Assembly: GCA_003577005.1 (NCBI GenBank) | Contig: QEUW01000019.1 | Coordinates: 1-44,770, forward strand | Reading direction: 5' to 3' | DNA length: 44,770 nt | Source: Chloroflexota bacterium | GTDB taxonomy: Bacteria; Chloroflexota; Anaerolineae; Caldilineales; Caldilineaceae | Part shown: positions 16,780 to 24,775 of the stretch, one piece after another | Layout of the letters: each line of letters opens with the position of its first letter | Position numbering within the stretch: position 1 is the stretch's first letter | The notes under the pieces: generated by a model | Told to the model about the DNA's origin: nothing | What the model saw: only the letters and a program-made list of their open reading frames with translations | The model's database searches: none | Program-made: the position numbers and the translations under genes

Positions 16780-19700
16780 GACTCAGCCCCCCCACCCAAT
16801 CGCCAACGTAGATAATTGGTCGCCTCGCGCATCAGCCCTGCGGCGCCCTGGGTGCGCAACGCCTGCCAGCTCTTTTGCGCCAACCGGCTTCCTTCGCGCA
16901 CGCTGTGTTTCCCCACTTGCCAGAGTGCGTGCGAGAGCGGTTGTGGGGGGACCGTCCAAGGCGCGGCTGCTACCCGGCCCGCCGATGCAGCTTGCGCTTG
17001 ATAGCCAGGATGAAAGAGCAATTGTCCCCGCAACCGCCGCCCCCCACGGAACAACTGTGTCTCCGGGGGCGCCGCCCAAGAGCGCCAGAGGGCATGGGCA
17101 AAGGTCTGGCTATCGGCGGCCAAGAGGGTGAGCCGATAACTCCGCCCGTTTGAGTAGGGCTGCGGTGCAAAGTCCAACAGGAATGGCCGGTCAGACGGGA
17201 TTTCGGTAGCAAGGATCATGCGGTCGACGATGGGTGTCTCTGGCTGAACCAGGTCATATAAGACGATGTGCAGCCTGCTACCGGTTGCCGCCGCGGCAGG
17301 GGTGAAGAGCAACTCGATCTGGCATAAGTGAGAAGCGGTGGCGGCAAACTGTTGCTCCACAGGCGCAGGACCAATGGGCAATTTGCCCAACGGCCGCTTG
17401 TTGAGCACCCAGCCGGGTGCCTGCTCCAACACCTGCACCGGGGCGCTGCGCAGCAAACTCACCGGGCGGCCAGCGCGCTGATAGGCTTGCAACGCCTCTT
17501 CGGTACGGCGCAATTGTTCGGCCAGGGCCGCCTTTTCCTCCAGTGTACGGCGAAGCAGCGTGTGCAGGTGAAGAGTCTGCCGGGTCGTTTCTTCATGCCG
17601 GTCGAGCAACTGGTGAATCTGCCAGAGCAGGCCGTCCGCATCTTGTTCGTAGACACGGCGGGTGAAGCGGCGTTCCGTGGGGGGAGGCGCATGGTCGAGC
17701 AAGATGCGTTCGATCTGCCGCGCCGAGGACTGCCAAGAATGTTGCTGCACCTGTTCATAGGCCCGCTCGGTGATGGCGGTGTGCAGCGTCTTGTCCCAGA
17801 GCAATTCGAGGACGGCATCGGCGATGCTCTCGGGCGTGGGTTCGGCCAACAGTGCGTTCTCGCGGTCGACCAAGAGCCCTTCCACCCGTTCGCTACAGAG
17901 ATCGATGACAGCGCACTTGCAGGCCATCATCTCGAAGGGGACAAAAGAGGGGTTGGTAAGCGAGAGCACAAGCCCCACATGGCAGCTTGAGTAGAGTGTC
18001 GCCAGCTCCCACGGGTTGCGGATACCAGCGTTCATGCCCATAAAGGGCATAGCCGGCAGATCGTTGGCGCCGAACAGGATGATTTCGGTCTCTGGGTATC
18101 TCGCTTTCACCAGGCGCAGCGCCTCGATCCCAAGTTCATAGGCACGGCGTGGAGTGCTGGGCCGCGCATAGAAGGCTACGCGCGGGTGGGCGGGCCGGGG
18201 CTGTGGTTGCGGCCAGTAGACATCTAGATCGACGCCAAAATCGAAATGGTCGGCCTGGGCTTGAAATCGTTCTCGTATAAGCCGGGCCAGCCATGGCCCC
18301 AGTGTGATACAGTGAAAACCCTGGCGGTAGCTATTTTCAGCGCGCAGATAGTCGGAACCTACCGGGTAAAACAATGGCTCAAAATCTTGCACAAAATAAT
18401 AGCGGCGGCCAGGGTTGGGGAGGGTGAGCACATCGTTTACCGTGGACCAGTAGGTGGCGATGGTTGCATCGGCTTCCTGGACGCGCCCGCTCCAACGGTG
18501 GAAATGGGCGCCGGTGACGAGGATATTGTAGTCGACAAAACGGCGGATCTCCTCGGCAGAAAGATGGTGCATCTTCTCCACCGGCACGACATAGACATGG
18601 CATTCGTGCCCAAACTCCACCAGGTAGCGGATCATGCGAAAGACGCCCAAATGGCCCCCAGAGCCGCGAAAAGGCTCAGTGACAATCCAGTTGAGGACGA
18701 GGGGAACGTCAGGGGGTGGGGCGTGGGGTGTGGGGTTTGGGACTGTATGCTCGTTTTCCGGTTTCTGCTGCCCAATCCCCTGTCTCCAGTCTCCAGTCTC
18801 CAGTCTCCGCGTCTCGCCATTGCCGGCTCCTATCGTACTCACTTTGGCGAGCGTTTCGGCCAGATCGGCGGTGCGGGCGGCAAGGCTGTAGCGTTTGATG
18901 ACTTTCTCACGGGCAGCCTGGCCGAGGCGGTTGCGCAGTTCGGGCTGGGTGATGAGCGTGTCGAGTGCATCGATCCACTCTGGCGCAGTGGCGGCCAGAA
19001 AACCATCCACACCGGATTCGATGGCATACTCAAATGGGTCAATGCGCGACGCCACGGTTGGGATGCCCAGCAGCCCGGCTTCGACAAACTTGATCTCGCT
19101 CTTGGCGCGGCAGAAAATATTGCCTGGCTCCAGCGGCGCCAGGACGATGTCCAGCCGGCTTGCCAGACTCAGGTATTCCTGCCAGCCGGTAAGCGGATAG
19201 CGGCGCACACGTTTGCCAAAGAGATCGAGCGCCGGCGGCGTCGCCAGTGGCCCCATGAGCCACAGCGTCACCTGGGGATAGCGGCTCAGGATGTCAAGCA
19301 GCGCTGGCACGGCCACCTCAAAATCGATATCGTGCGTGGGCGTGCCGCTGCCGTAACCAATAATGATCCTATCATTCTCCTGACGTTCTGGGCCGATATA
19401 GAGTTGGTCGCCGAGCACTTGCATCTCGCGACCGACAGCGTTGCGATGGACCCAGGCCGGTTTACCCCGGCGTTGCGCCAGTTCGGCCAGGAGTGGGCTG
19501 GCGGCAAGGACGCCATCGCAGGCGTTGAGGGTAGCGAGTATTCGCTGCACGCCATCGACATAGAGTTCTTGTTCAGCAGGAGAGAGCCGCAAGACGCCCC
19601 GGTGCCAGGCGGTCATGGCCGGCTCGAAGACGAGATCATCGGTGTCGAAGAGCACCAGTTTCCCTTGCGCTTGCATCTGGTCGATGAGGCGGCGTAAGTT

Positions 19701-19901
19701 TGCTGTCAGGGCGGTGCGTTGCAAGATGAGCAGGTCATATCGGTCCGCCACGCTGGCCGGGAACGGTTGATCGACCCAATCTTGCACCTCGGCCTGGATG
19801 CCCAGTTGGGCAAATTGCTCCTGCAGATGGGTGCAGCGATAGAGTTTAACGGTGGCATGGAGACATCCGGCCAGGATCAGAGCTGAGGAGATTGGGTGCA
19901 T
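16776..19901 (-). CDS. Two-domain glycosyltransferase: GT4-like plus WsaF-like, with beta-sandwich tail
   Basis: 1041 residues. Domain 1 (about 1-360) is GT4-like and clearly paralogous to the whole neighbouring gene at 19992 (shared YRCTHLQEQ, LLILQRT, LFDTDDLVFEP, KSEIKFVEAGLLGIPTVAS). Residues 362-398 are a low-complexity linker coded by repeats. Domain 2 (about 400-730) resembles WsaF-type rhamnosyltransferases: PFRGSGGHLGVFRMIRYL, YYFVQDFEPLFYPVG, FYARPSTPRRAYELG, NPSFVPFEMMACKC. After a coiled coil (about 740-800) comes a beta-rich domain (about 820-950), possibly carbohydrate-binding, and a tail ending ATNYLRWRLGG. It overlaps the next gene by 4 nt. No ribosome site precedes the ATG, where repeats begin. 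Confidence 0.88.
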   Translation of the reverse strand: MHPISSALILAGCLHATVKLYRCTHLQEQFAQLGIQAEVQDWVDQPFPASVADRYDLLILQRTALTANLRRLIDQMQAQGKLVLFDTDDLVFEPAMTAWHRGVLRLSPAEQELYVDGVQRILATLNACDGVLAASPLLAELAQRRGKPAWVHRNAVGREMQVLGDQLYIGPERQENDRIIIGYGSGTPTHDIDFEVAVPALLDILSRYPQVTLWLMGPLATPPALDLFGKRVRRYPLTGWQEYLSLASRLDIVLAPLEPGNIFCRAKSEIKFVEAGLLGIPTVASRIDPFEYAIESGVDGFLAATAPEWIDALDTLITQPELRNRLGQAAREKVIKRYSLAARTADLAETLAKVSTIGAGNGETRRLETGDWRQGIGQQKPENEHTVPNPTPHAPPPDVPLVLNWIVTEPFRGSGGHLGVFRMIRYLVEFGHECHVYVVPVEKMHHLSAEEIRRFVDYNILVTGAHFHRWSGRVQEADATIATYWSTVNDVLTLPNPGRRYYFVQDFEPLFYPVGSDYLRAENSYRQGFHCITLGPWLARLIRERFQAQADHFDFGVDLDVYWPQPQPRPAHPRVAFYARPSTPRRAYELGIEALRLVKARYPETEIILFGANDLPAMPFMGMNAGIRNPWELATLYSSCHVGLVLSLTNPSFVPFEMMACKCAVIDLCSERVEGLLVDRENALLAEPTPESIADAVLELLWDKTLHTAITERAYEQVQQHSWQSSARQIERILLDHAPPPTERRFTRRVYEQDADGLLWQIHQLLDRHEETTRQTLHLHTLLRRTLEEKAALAEQLRRTEEALQAYQRAGRPVSLLRSAPVQVLEQAPGWVLNKRPLGKLPIGPAPVEQQFAATASHLCQIELLFTPAAAATGSRLHIVLYDLVQPETPIVDRMILATEIPSDRPFLLDFAPQPYSNGRSYRLTLLAADSQTFAHALWRSWAAPPETQLFRGGRRLRGQLLFHPGYQAQAASAGRVAAAPWTVPPQPLSHALWQVGKHSVREGSRLAQKSWQALRTQGAAGLMREATNYLRWRLGGGAES
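18709..18817. repeat. In-frame repeat linker inside the GT4-WsaF fusion (CTGGAGACTGGAGA and G-rich tract)
   Basis: On the minus strand three near-tandem copies of GGAGACTGGAGACTGG are followed by a CCCCAC-rich tract (CACACCCCACGCCCCACC). They encode RRLETGDWRQGIGQQ and PNPTPHAPPPD. The stretch looks like intergenic microsatellite yet stays in frame between two enzyme domains. Confidence 0.85.
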
Positions 19902-19902
19902 G

Positions 19903-20002
19903 AGTCGTGATGCGAGATGGGTGACAAGTAATTCGTAATCAGTAATTCGTAATCGGTAATTCGTAATTCGTAATCGGTAATACGTGATGCGTCATGAGTA
20001 AC
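19903..20002. repeat. Family A short repeat array between two glycosyltransferase genes
   Basis: Units of GTAATTCGTAATCG and TACGTGATGCGTCATGAG fill the gap between the start of the GT4-WsaF gene (19901) and the end of the neighbouring glycosyltransferase gene, whose TGA stop (19992-19994) lies within the array. The array leaves no recognisable ribosome-binding site for the downstream gene. Confidence 0.85.
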
Positions 20003-21386
20003 GGCCTGAGCTATCCGTCTGCGGGTTCTGCGTGCCGGGCTGGGTTCTGGACTCATATTCCGCGTTCGTAAGCCGCGCCAGGATTGTGCGTAATGCTTCG
20101 GTGTGGTGGGCTGCGGTCTGTTCGTAGCTGCGCTTCCAGAAATCGCGCTGGGAGTCGGCGGGGGTGGCTTCCCAGGTGGCGAGCGTCTGGCGCAGTTGGT
20201 CGAGCTGGCGCGCCTGCTGGTGCTGCTCTGCTTGCAGCCGGTCGATCTGGCGTTTCATGGCGGCGGCAAGGGTGGCCGCCATGCGGCCAGCGTCGGCGGC
20301 AGTTGCTGTGTACTCTTGCTCAATCTGCTGCAACGTGGCGACCAACTCCTGGCTGCGCGGTTCGGGCGCATACTCGGCATAGACGCGGCGGCGGGCATCT
20401 TCACCCAGGCGTTGGCGTTCGGCAGGATCTTCCACCAGCCGGGTGAGCGCAGCGAGCCAAGCCTCTTCGTTGCCGGCGAGCAGACCGTTTTCGCCGTCGA
20501 TAATGGCATAGGCAAAGGCGTCCGTAGGGCTGGCGACGGTCGGCACACCCACTAGCGCCGCCTCGCTGTATTTGATCTCGCTCTTGGCCTGGCAGAACGG
20601 GTTGTCAAGTTCCAGCGGCGCCAGGTTGATGTCTACCTGGGCCAACAGGTTGGGCAATTCCTGCCAGGCCACAAAAGGCGCCCGGCGAATGCGGCTGCGG
20701 AAGGAGTGAAAGCGTGAGTCCAGCTCAAGCGGGCCGCTGACATGGAGCCAGACGTGAGGATAGCGGGCCATTACTTCCAACAACGGCGCCGTCACCAGGG
20801 CAAAATCTCGATTGTGCGAGCCGGTGCCGCTAAAGTAACCGATGACGACCTCCTGTTGCTCGCCCCCCGCGGCGCGCCTGGTTTGCTGGCGCAGCTCGTA
20901 GGCGGCCTCCGCCGCACGGAGCATCTCGGCGCTGCACGCGTTGCGCTGGACAAAGGCCCGCTTGCCATGCCGGGCGGCGGCCTGGGCCAGATAGCCGGTC
21001 GTCGTCAGCACAAAGTCGCTGGCGGCGAAAACGCGGGCCTGGCCGTGCAAATCCTGGCGGAAGCGGCTGGCCGCCTCCGGGCTGAGGGTATCGAGAAAGG
21101 CGATGGAATCGTAGAGTTCCGGCTCAAAGATCAGGTCATCGGTCTCGAAGATAGCCGGTATGCCGCGCAGGCGCGCCACTTCGATGAGATCCTTTACCAC
21201 GTCCGTATCAGGCGTGCGGTGGAGGATGAGCAGGTCATGGGTGGCGATGTTCACATAGGCCTGGAGGTCATCCGCCGTGCGCAACGTGCTGGCAACGCCG
21301 TGAAGCGCCAGTTGTTCTTGGTGGTGAAGACAGCGGTAGCGCCGGGTGTCGCCGTCGATCCCGCTGAGAAAGAGCACATTCTTCAT
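19992..21386 (-). CDS. GT4-like glycosyltransferase with coiled-coil tail
   Basis: About 464 residues from Met 21386. It opens MKNVLFLSGIDGDTRRYRCLHHQEQL. AIFETDDLIFEPELY is typical of a group of spore-coat/O-antigen GT4-like proteins, and KSEIKYSEAALVGVPTVASPTDA marks the donor site. A coiled coil follows (about 345-400). It is paralogous to the first domain of the next gene downstream. The frame is open upstream to 21476, but those 30 residues are coded by repeats and run into the preceding gene, so the ATG at 21384-21386 is preferred. No clear ribosome site precedes it. The stop lies within a repeat array. Confidence 0.88.
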   Translation of the reverse strand: MKNVLFLSGIDGDTRRYRCLHHQEQLALHGVASTLRTADDLQAYVNIATHDLLILHRTPDTDVVKDLIEVARLRGIPAIFETDDLIFEPELYDSIAFLDTLSPEAASRFRQDLHGQARVFAASDFVLTTTGYLAQAAARHGKRAFVQRNACSAEMLRAAEAAYELRQQTRRAAGGEQQEVVIGYFSGTGSHNRDFALVTAPLLEVMARYPHVWLHVSGPLELDSRFHSFRSRIRRAPFVAWQELPNLLAQVDINLAPLELDNPFCQAKSEIKYSEAALVGVPTVASPTDAFAYAIIDGENGLLAGNEEAWLAALTRLVEDPAERQRLGEDARRRVYAEYAPEPRSQELVATLQQIEQEYTATAADAGRMAATLAAAMKRQIDRLQAEQHQQARQLDQLRQTLATWEATPADSQRDFWKRSYEQTAAHHTEALRTILARLTNAEYESRTQPGTQNPQTDSSGRYS

Positions 21387-21430
21387 AGAACGTAGAGCGC
21401 AGAGCGTAGAACGCAGAACAGAGAACGTAG
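21387..21430. repeat. Family B short repeat array before a glycosyltransferase start
   Basis: Five irregular units of GAACGTAGA or GAGCGCAGA fill the space between the methyltransferase stop (21436) and the next gene's ATG (21386). No Shine-Dalgarno sequence is left in the gap. Confidence 0.85.
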
Positions 21431-21435
21431 CTGCT

Positions 21436-22332
21436 TCATGGGTTGGCGTCCTTGTCGCCGATTGCGTAACATTCAAAAGGGCGGTTGGTTGCCTCGATCA
21501 GCGTGCGCAACGACTGTTCGACCTGGGTGAGCTGCGTCTGCACCTGCTGTACTTCCTGCTGAGCACGGTCCAGATAGGGCTGCACAAGCCAGCGCACCAA
21601 CCCCATTTTAACATACCAGATGCCGCGACGCAGAGGATTGGTTGGCCTGGGCAACACTTCGCCCAGGCTCTGGCGCGCGCCCGGGCCGGGTGGCGGGACC
21701 AGATGGCGCAGCGGCGATTCTGCCGAAACGTGCTGGGGCATCGTGTGGGGGTTTTCGCCTGTCTCGGTATGAGTGAAGCCGCTGTAGCTCATAAAAAAGG
21801 CCAACAGGTTGGGATGGTAGAGCGCGATATGGGCAAAATGCATATGATAGAGTTCGAGATGGGTCACCAGCGCGCGCGGGTTGGGCGTCACCAGGAGCAA
21901 CCGCCCGCCTGGCCGCAGCGCCCGGTACGCCAGTTGAACCGTCTCCAGCACGGCAGGATAGGGCATGTGTTCGACCATGTGCGCCGAAAAGATGGCGTCC
22001 AGGCTGGCCGGGTCGAGGGTGCGCAGGTGCTCGACCACGTCCGCTTCGACTACGGGCAGATCATGGCGTTGCGCATCGGCGATGCACTGGGGGTCCGAGT
22101 CCACTCCGTAGGCGTCGTGGCCGTTCTCGCATAGAAGCTTGACAAAACCGCCCAGTCCGCAGCCCAAGTCGAGCACGCGGCTACGCCCCGCCAGGAAGGG
22201 CAGGTAAAAACCGTGCAGCGCCGCCTCGCCCTCGATGGAGACGTTGAGATAGTTGAGAAAGGCATAGTCTAGACCGGGGTGGTGCATATAATTGATGTCC
22301 CGTGGACGATTGCTACAACCGGCGCCATGCAT
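21436..22332 (-). CDS. Class I SAM-dependent methyltransferase with tether tail
   Basis: 298 residues. Motif I VLDLGCGLGG is at about 52-61, the acidic end of beta-2 is in YGVDSDP, and HMVEHMPYP with GGRLLLVTPNP follows, as in Methyltransf_11/23-type enzymes acting on glycans or lipids. The C-terminus (about 225-285) carries IWYVKMGLVRWLVQPYLDRA followed by a coiled coil, similar in layout to tails of glycosyltransferases in this cluster. A second ATG 45 bases downstream (MHHPGLDY) is a possible start. It probably methylates or caps a sugar of the exported polysaccharide; this is inferred from context. Confidence 0.88.
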   Translation of the reverse strand: MHGAGCSNRPRDINYMHHPGLDYAFLNYLNVSIEGEAALHGFYLPFLAGRSRVLDLGCGLGGFVKLLCENGHDAYGVDSDPQCIADAQRHDLPVVEADVVEHLRTLDPASLDAIFSAHMVEHMPYPAVLETVQLAYRALRPGGRLLLVTPNPRALVTHLELYHMHFAHIALYHPNLLAFFMSYSGFTHTETGENPHTMPQHVSAESPLRHLVPPPGPGARQSLGEVLPRPTNPLRRGIWYVKMGLVRWLVQPYLDRAQQEVQQVQTQLTQVEQSLRTLIEATNRPFECYAIGDKDANP

Positions 22333-22382
22333 GTTGGCGCCCCCCCAAATGTAACGCTCTCGTCCGATTCATGTCTTCGGGC

Positions 22383-23390
22383 CTAAGCTATCGCCGCTAG
22401 TTTCCACCGGATGTAATTCCACACCTCTTGCCCTAGCACCTGCCAGCGACCCGAACTAACAAGCTGCCATACCTTGTCCAGCCTATCCCGCTGGGTCACC
22501 GGTTTTTCGGCCAGCGCGGTGATTGTGCTACCTCGGTCTGAAGCTTGCATTACCTTTAGCCGGTGCAAAGCCTGGTCGGCTGCTGCGCGGTCCCTCTTTG
22601 ACGCGATCTCATCAACCTCGGATGCACAGAGTTCGGCGGATTCTATATCCTTGAGTGTAAATCCAGTCCTGGCCAACATCTGGCGCGTGGTTGCGTGCGT
22701 GAAGTAGTAGAAATGGTCGGTGACAAACATGTCCCACTGGGGGCCGAGAAACTCGCGCGCGATGTCATCCCAGTTGGGCATCTGCAAAATCAGCAAGCCA
22801 CCGGGCCGTAGCACTCGATGCACCTCGCGCAGCACAGCCATCGGGTCCAACAGATGTTCGATCACATTCCACAGCGTCACGACATCAAAATGGCGCCGCG
22901 GGAAAGCCATCTGGCTGAGTTCACTGTGATAGATTTCCACGCCGTACTTCTCACGTCCATACGTGCTCAGCGGCTCCGATGGGTCAACACCATAGCTCTC
23001 CCAACCGTCCGCATTGGTTGCCACCAGGAAGAGACCGATCGCACACCCGACATCCAGAACCCGGTTGGTCTGCCGGTAGCTGCGCATCTGGCTGAGATAA
23101 CGCTGATAAATCTGGTAGATTTTCTCCGCCTCCAGAGCACCGTCGGGGCCTAGCAACCCCACATTTTGATAGAGAGGTAAATAAAACTGGCGGAGATAGG
23201 CCTCGTTCAACGTAAAATTATCAGCGAGGCGCTTCAACCGTGGGTTCAGGTAAACCAGGCCACAACCGTTGCACTGGACTACCTGTGTGCCTACTGTATC
23301 GATGCGTCGTACTTCCGGGTAAACAACAGAAGCATCTTGGGCACCGCACAAATTACAATTAACAAATTCGGTGGGCAAAGTCTCGGTCAC
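22383..23390 (-). CDS. Zinc-ribbon class I SAM-dependent methyltransferase
   Basis: 335 residues. Four cysteines (12, 15, 40, 43) in CNLCG and CNGCG, followed by LVYLNPR, form the N-terminal zinc-ribbon typical of sugar C- or O-methyltransferase-like proteins in polysaccharide loci. Motif I VLDVGCAIG lies near 113-121, with WNVIEHLLDP and PGGLLILQMPN after it. The C-terminus ends EVWNYIRWKLAAIA, matching the tail of the GT4-WsaF protein. The GTG start has GAGAGG about 8 nt upstream. It lies just downstream of wzt. Confidence 0.9.
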   Translation of the reverse strand: MTETLPTEFVNCNLCGAQDASVVYPEVRRIDTVGTQVVQCNGCGLVYLNPRLKRLADNFTLNEAYLRQFYLPLYQNVGLLGPDGALEAEKIYQIYQRYLSQMRSYRQTNRVLDVGCAIGLFLVATNADGWESYGVDPSEPLSTYGREKYGVEIYHSELSQMAFPRRHFDVVTLWNVIEHLLDPMAVLREVHRVLRPGGLLILQMPNWDDIAREFLGPQWDMFVTDHFYYFTHATTRQMLARTGFTLKDIESAELCASEVDEIASKRDRAAADQALHRLKVMQASDRGSTITALAEKPVTQRDRLDKVWQLVSSGRWQVLGQEVWNYIRWKLAAIA

Positions 23391-23422
23391 CCTGCAAACC
23401 TCTCACGAACGTGCACGGGGCA

Positions 23423-24775
23423 CTATCCCTTCTCATGTTCTGCGTTCTGCGTTCTCCGTTCCTCCTGGACCGCGGGCTCGTGCAACCACGTCCCATTCAG
23501 GGTGACCAGGCCGTAGCTCTCCCCCGTCTGGCCGCGGTAGACATGAAAAGGGTAGAGCCGGTCATGATAATCATACGTCTCAGTGTCAGCCTCATCAACC
23601 ACGGCGACCGACAGGAGATAGGAGCCCTCCAGCAGCGACAGGGCCGGCACCCGGTAGCTGATCACCCCCGCGCCCTGGACACAGGCGATAGACAAGCCGG
23701 CAAATTTTGTATTGGGGCCACAGATGTGGGTGCCGCTCTGGTGATAGATGGCGATGCCAAAGATCGGCTGTTCGACTGGCTCCTCGGCTTCATAGAAAAG
23801 CCGCACGGTCAACCCGGCACCGGTGCGAAAACGGGTGCGCGCTTCGCCCTGGTCGTCGCACAGTTCGACCTTTGTGATCCGCACGCGCCCGCTGCCCCAA
23901 CGGCGCACCGGCGCCGACTGGACGACGCCATTCTGACCCGGCCCACCTGTCGCATTTGAGGGCTGGTCCTCTTCGACGGGGTCGGGCTCGAGCTCGCCTT
24001 CCTTTTCCATCAGGTGCTGCGTGTAGGCCATGATCACATCGGTCGGGTGGCCATCGGCCCGCAGTTCGCCCTGCTCCAGCCAGATGACCCGGCGGCAGAT
24101 CGATTGGATGGTGTTGAGATCGTGCGAAACCAGGATCAACGTCCCGCCGCGGTCACGGAACTGTTGGATGCTGGCCAGGCACTTACGTTGGAACGAAGCA
24201 TCACCCACCGCCAGCACCTCATCTACCAGCAATAGATCGGGCGTTGTCTGGATGGCAACGGCAAAACCGAGCCGGACATACATCCCCGACGAGTAATGTT
24301 TGACCGGCGTGTCGATAAAGTCGCCCAGTTCGGCGTAGCGAATGATGGCATCTAGCCGGCGGTTCATCTGAGCGCGGCTAAAGCCATAGATCGATCCGTT
24401 GAGATAGATATTTTCGCGACCGGTCAGTTCGGGATGGAAGCCGGCGCCCAGTTCCAGCAGAGATGAGATGCGACCGTTGATGATCAGGTCGCCCTCAGTC
24501 GGCGTGATGACGCCACTGAGCACCTTGAGCAACGTGCTCTTGCCCGACCCGTTGGGGCCAATGATGCCGACGCTTTCGCCTCGCCCGATAGAGAAGCTGA
24601 TCTCGCGCAGCGGCCAGAACTCATTCGGCTCGCTCTGGCTGCGGCGAAAAAGGCGGATAAAACCTTCTTGCAGAGAACGCTGGTGGGTGCGCTGGAGTTC
24701 ATACCGCTGTGACACCTTGCGCAGTTCGATCTGCGGCTGCCCCGGTTCCCAGCGCTCGCTGCGGTAGACGCTCAT
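23423..24775 (-). CDS. wzt: ABC transporter ATP-binding protein with Wzt C-terminal domain
   Basis: 450 residues. The nucleotide-binding domain has Walker A GPNGSGKST at about 72-80, signature YSSGMYVRLGFA near 160 and Walker B LLLVDEVLAVGD near 180. It belongs to the O-antigen/teichoic-acid exporter group. Residues 290-425 form a Wzt-type beta-sandwich (RITKVELCDDQGEARTRF onward), which in known systems recognises the finished or capped glycan before export. It pairs with the permease upstream, overlapping by ATGA. The last residues EERRTQNAEHEKG are coded by family B repeats. Export across the cytoplasmic membrane is expected; whether the cell has an outer membrane is not shown here. Confidence 0.94.
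   Translation of the reverse strand: MSVYRSERWEPGQPQIELRKVSQRYELQRTHQRSLQEGFIRLFRRSQSEPNEFWPLREISFSIGRGESVGIIGPNGSGKSTLLKVLSGVITPTEGDLIINGRISSLLELGAGFHPELTGRENIYLNGSIYGFSRAQMNRRLDAIIRYAELGDFIDTPVKHYSSGMYVRLGFAVAIQTTPDLLLVDEVLAVGDASFQRKCLASIQQFRDRGGTLILVSHDLNTIQSICRRVIWLEQGELRADGHPTDVIMAYTQHLMEKEGELEPDPVEEDQPSNATGGPGQNGVVQSAPVRRWGSGRVRITKVELCDDQGEARTRFRTGAGLTVRLFYEAEEPVEQPIFGIAIYHQSGTHICGPNTKFAGLSIACVQGAGVISYRVPALSLLEGSYLLSVAVVDEADTETYDYHDRLYPFHVYRGQTGESYGLVTLNGTWLHEPAVQEERRTQNAEHEKG
23436..23461. repeat. Family B short repeat array at the wzt 3' end
   Basis: Three units of GTTCTGC or GTTCTCC (GCAGAAC on the coding strand) code for the last residues of Wzt just before its TAG stop at 23423-23425. 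Confidence 0.75.

Noticed and set aside
18246..19697. 483-residue plus-strand frame opposite the GT4-WsaF gene
   Set aside because: Antisense shadow. It includes the repeat linker read backwards and has no recognisable domain.
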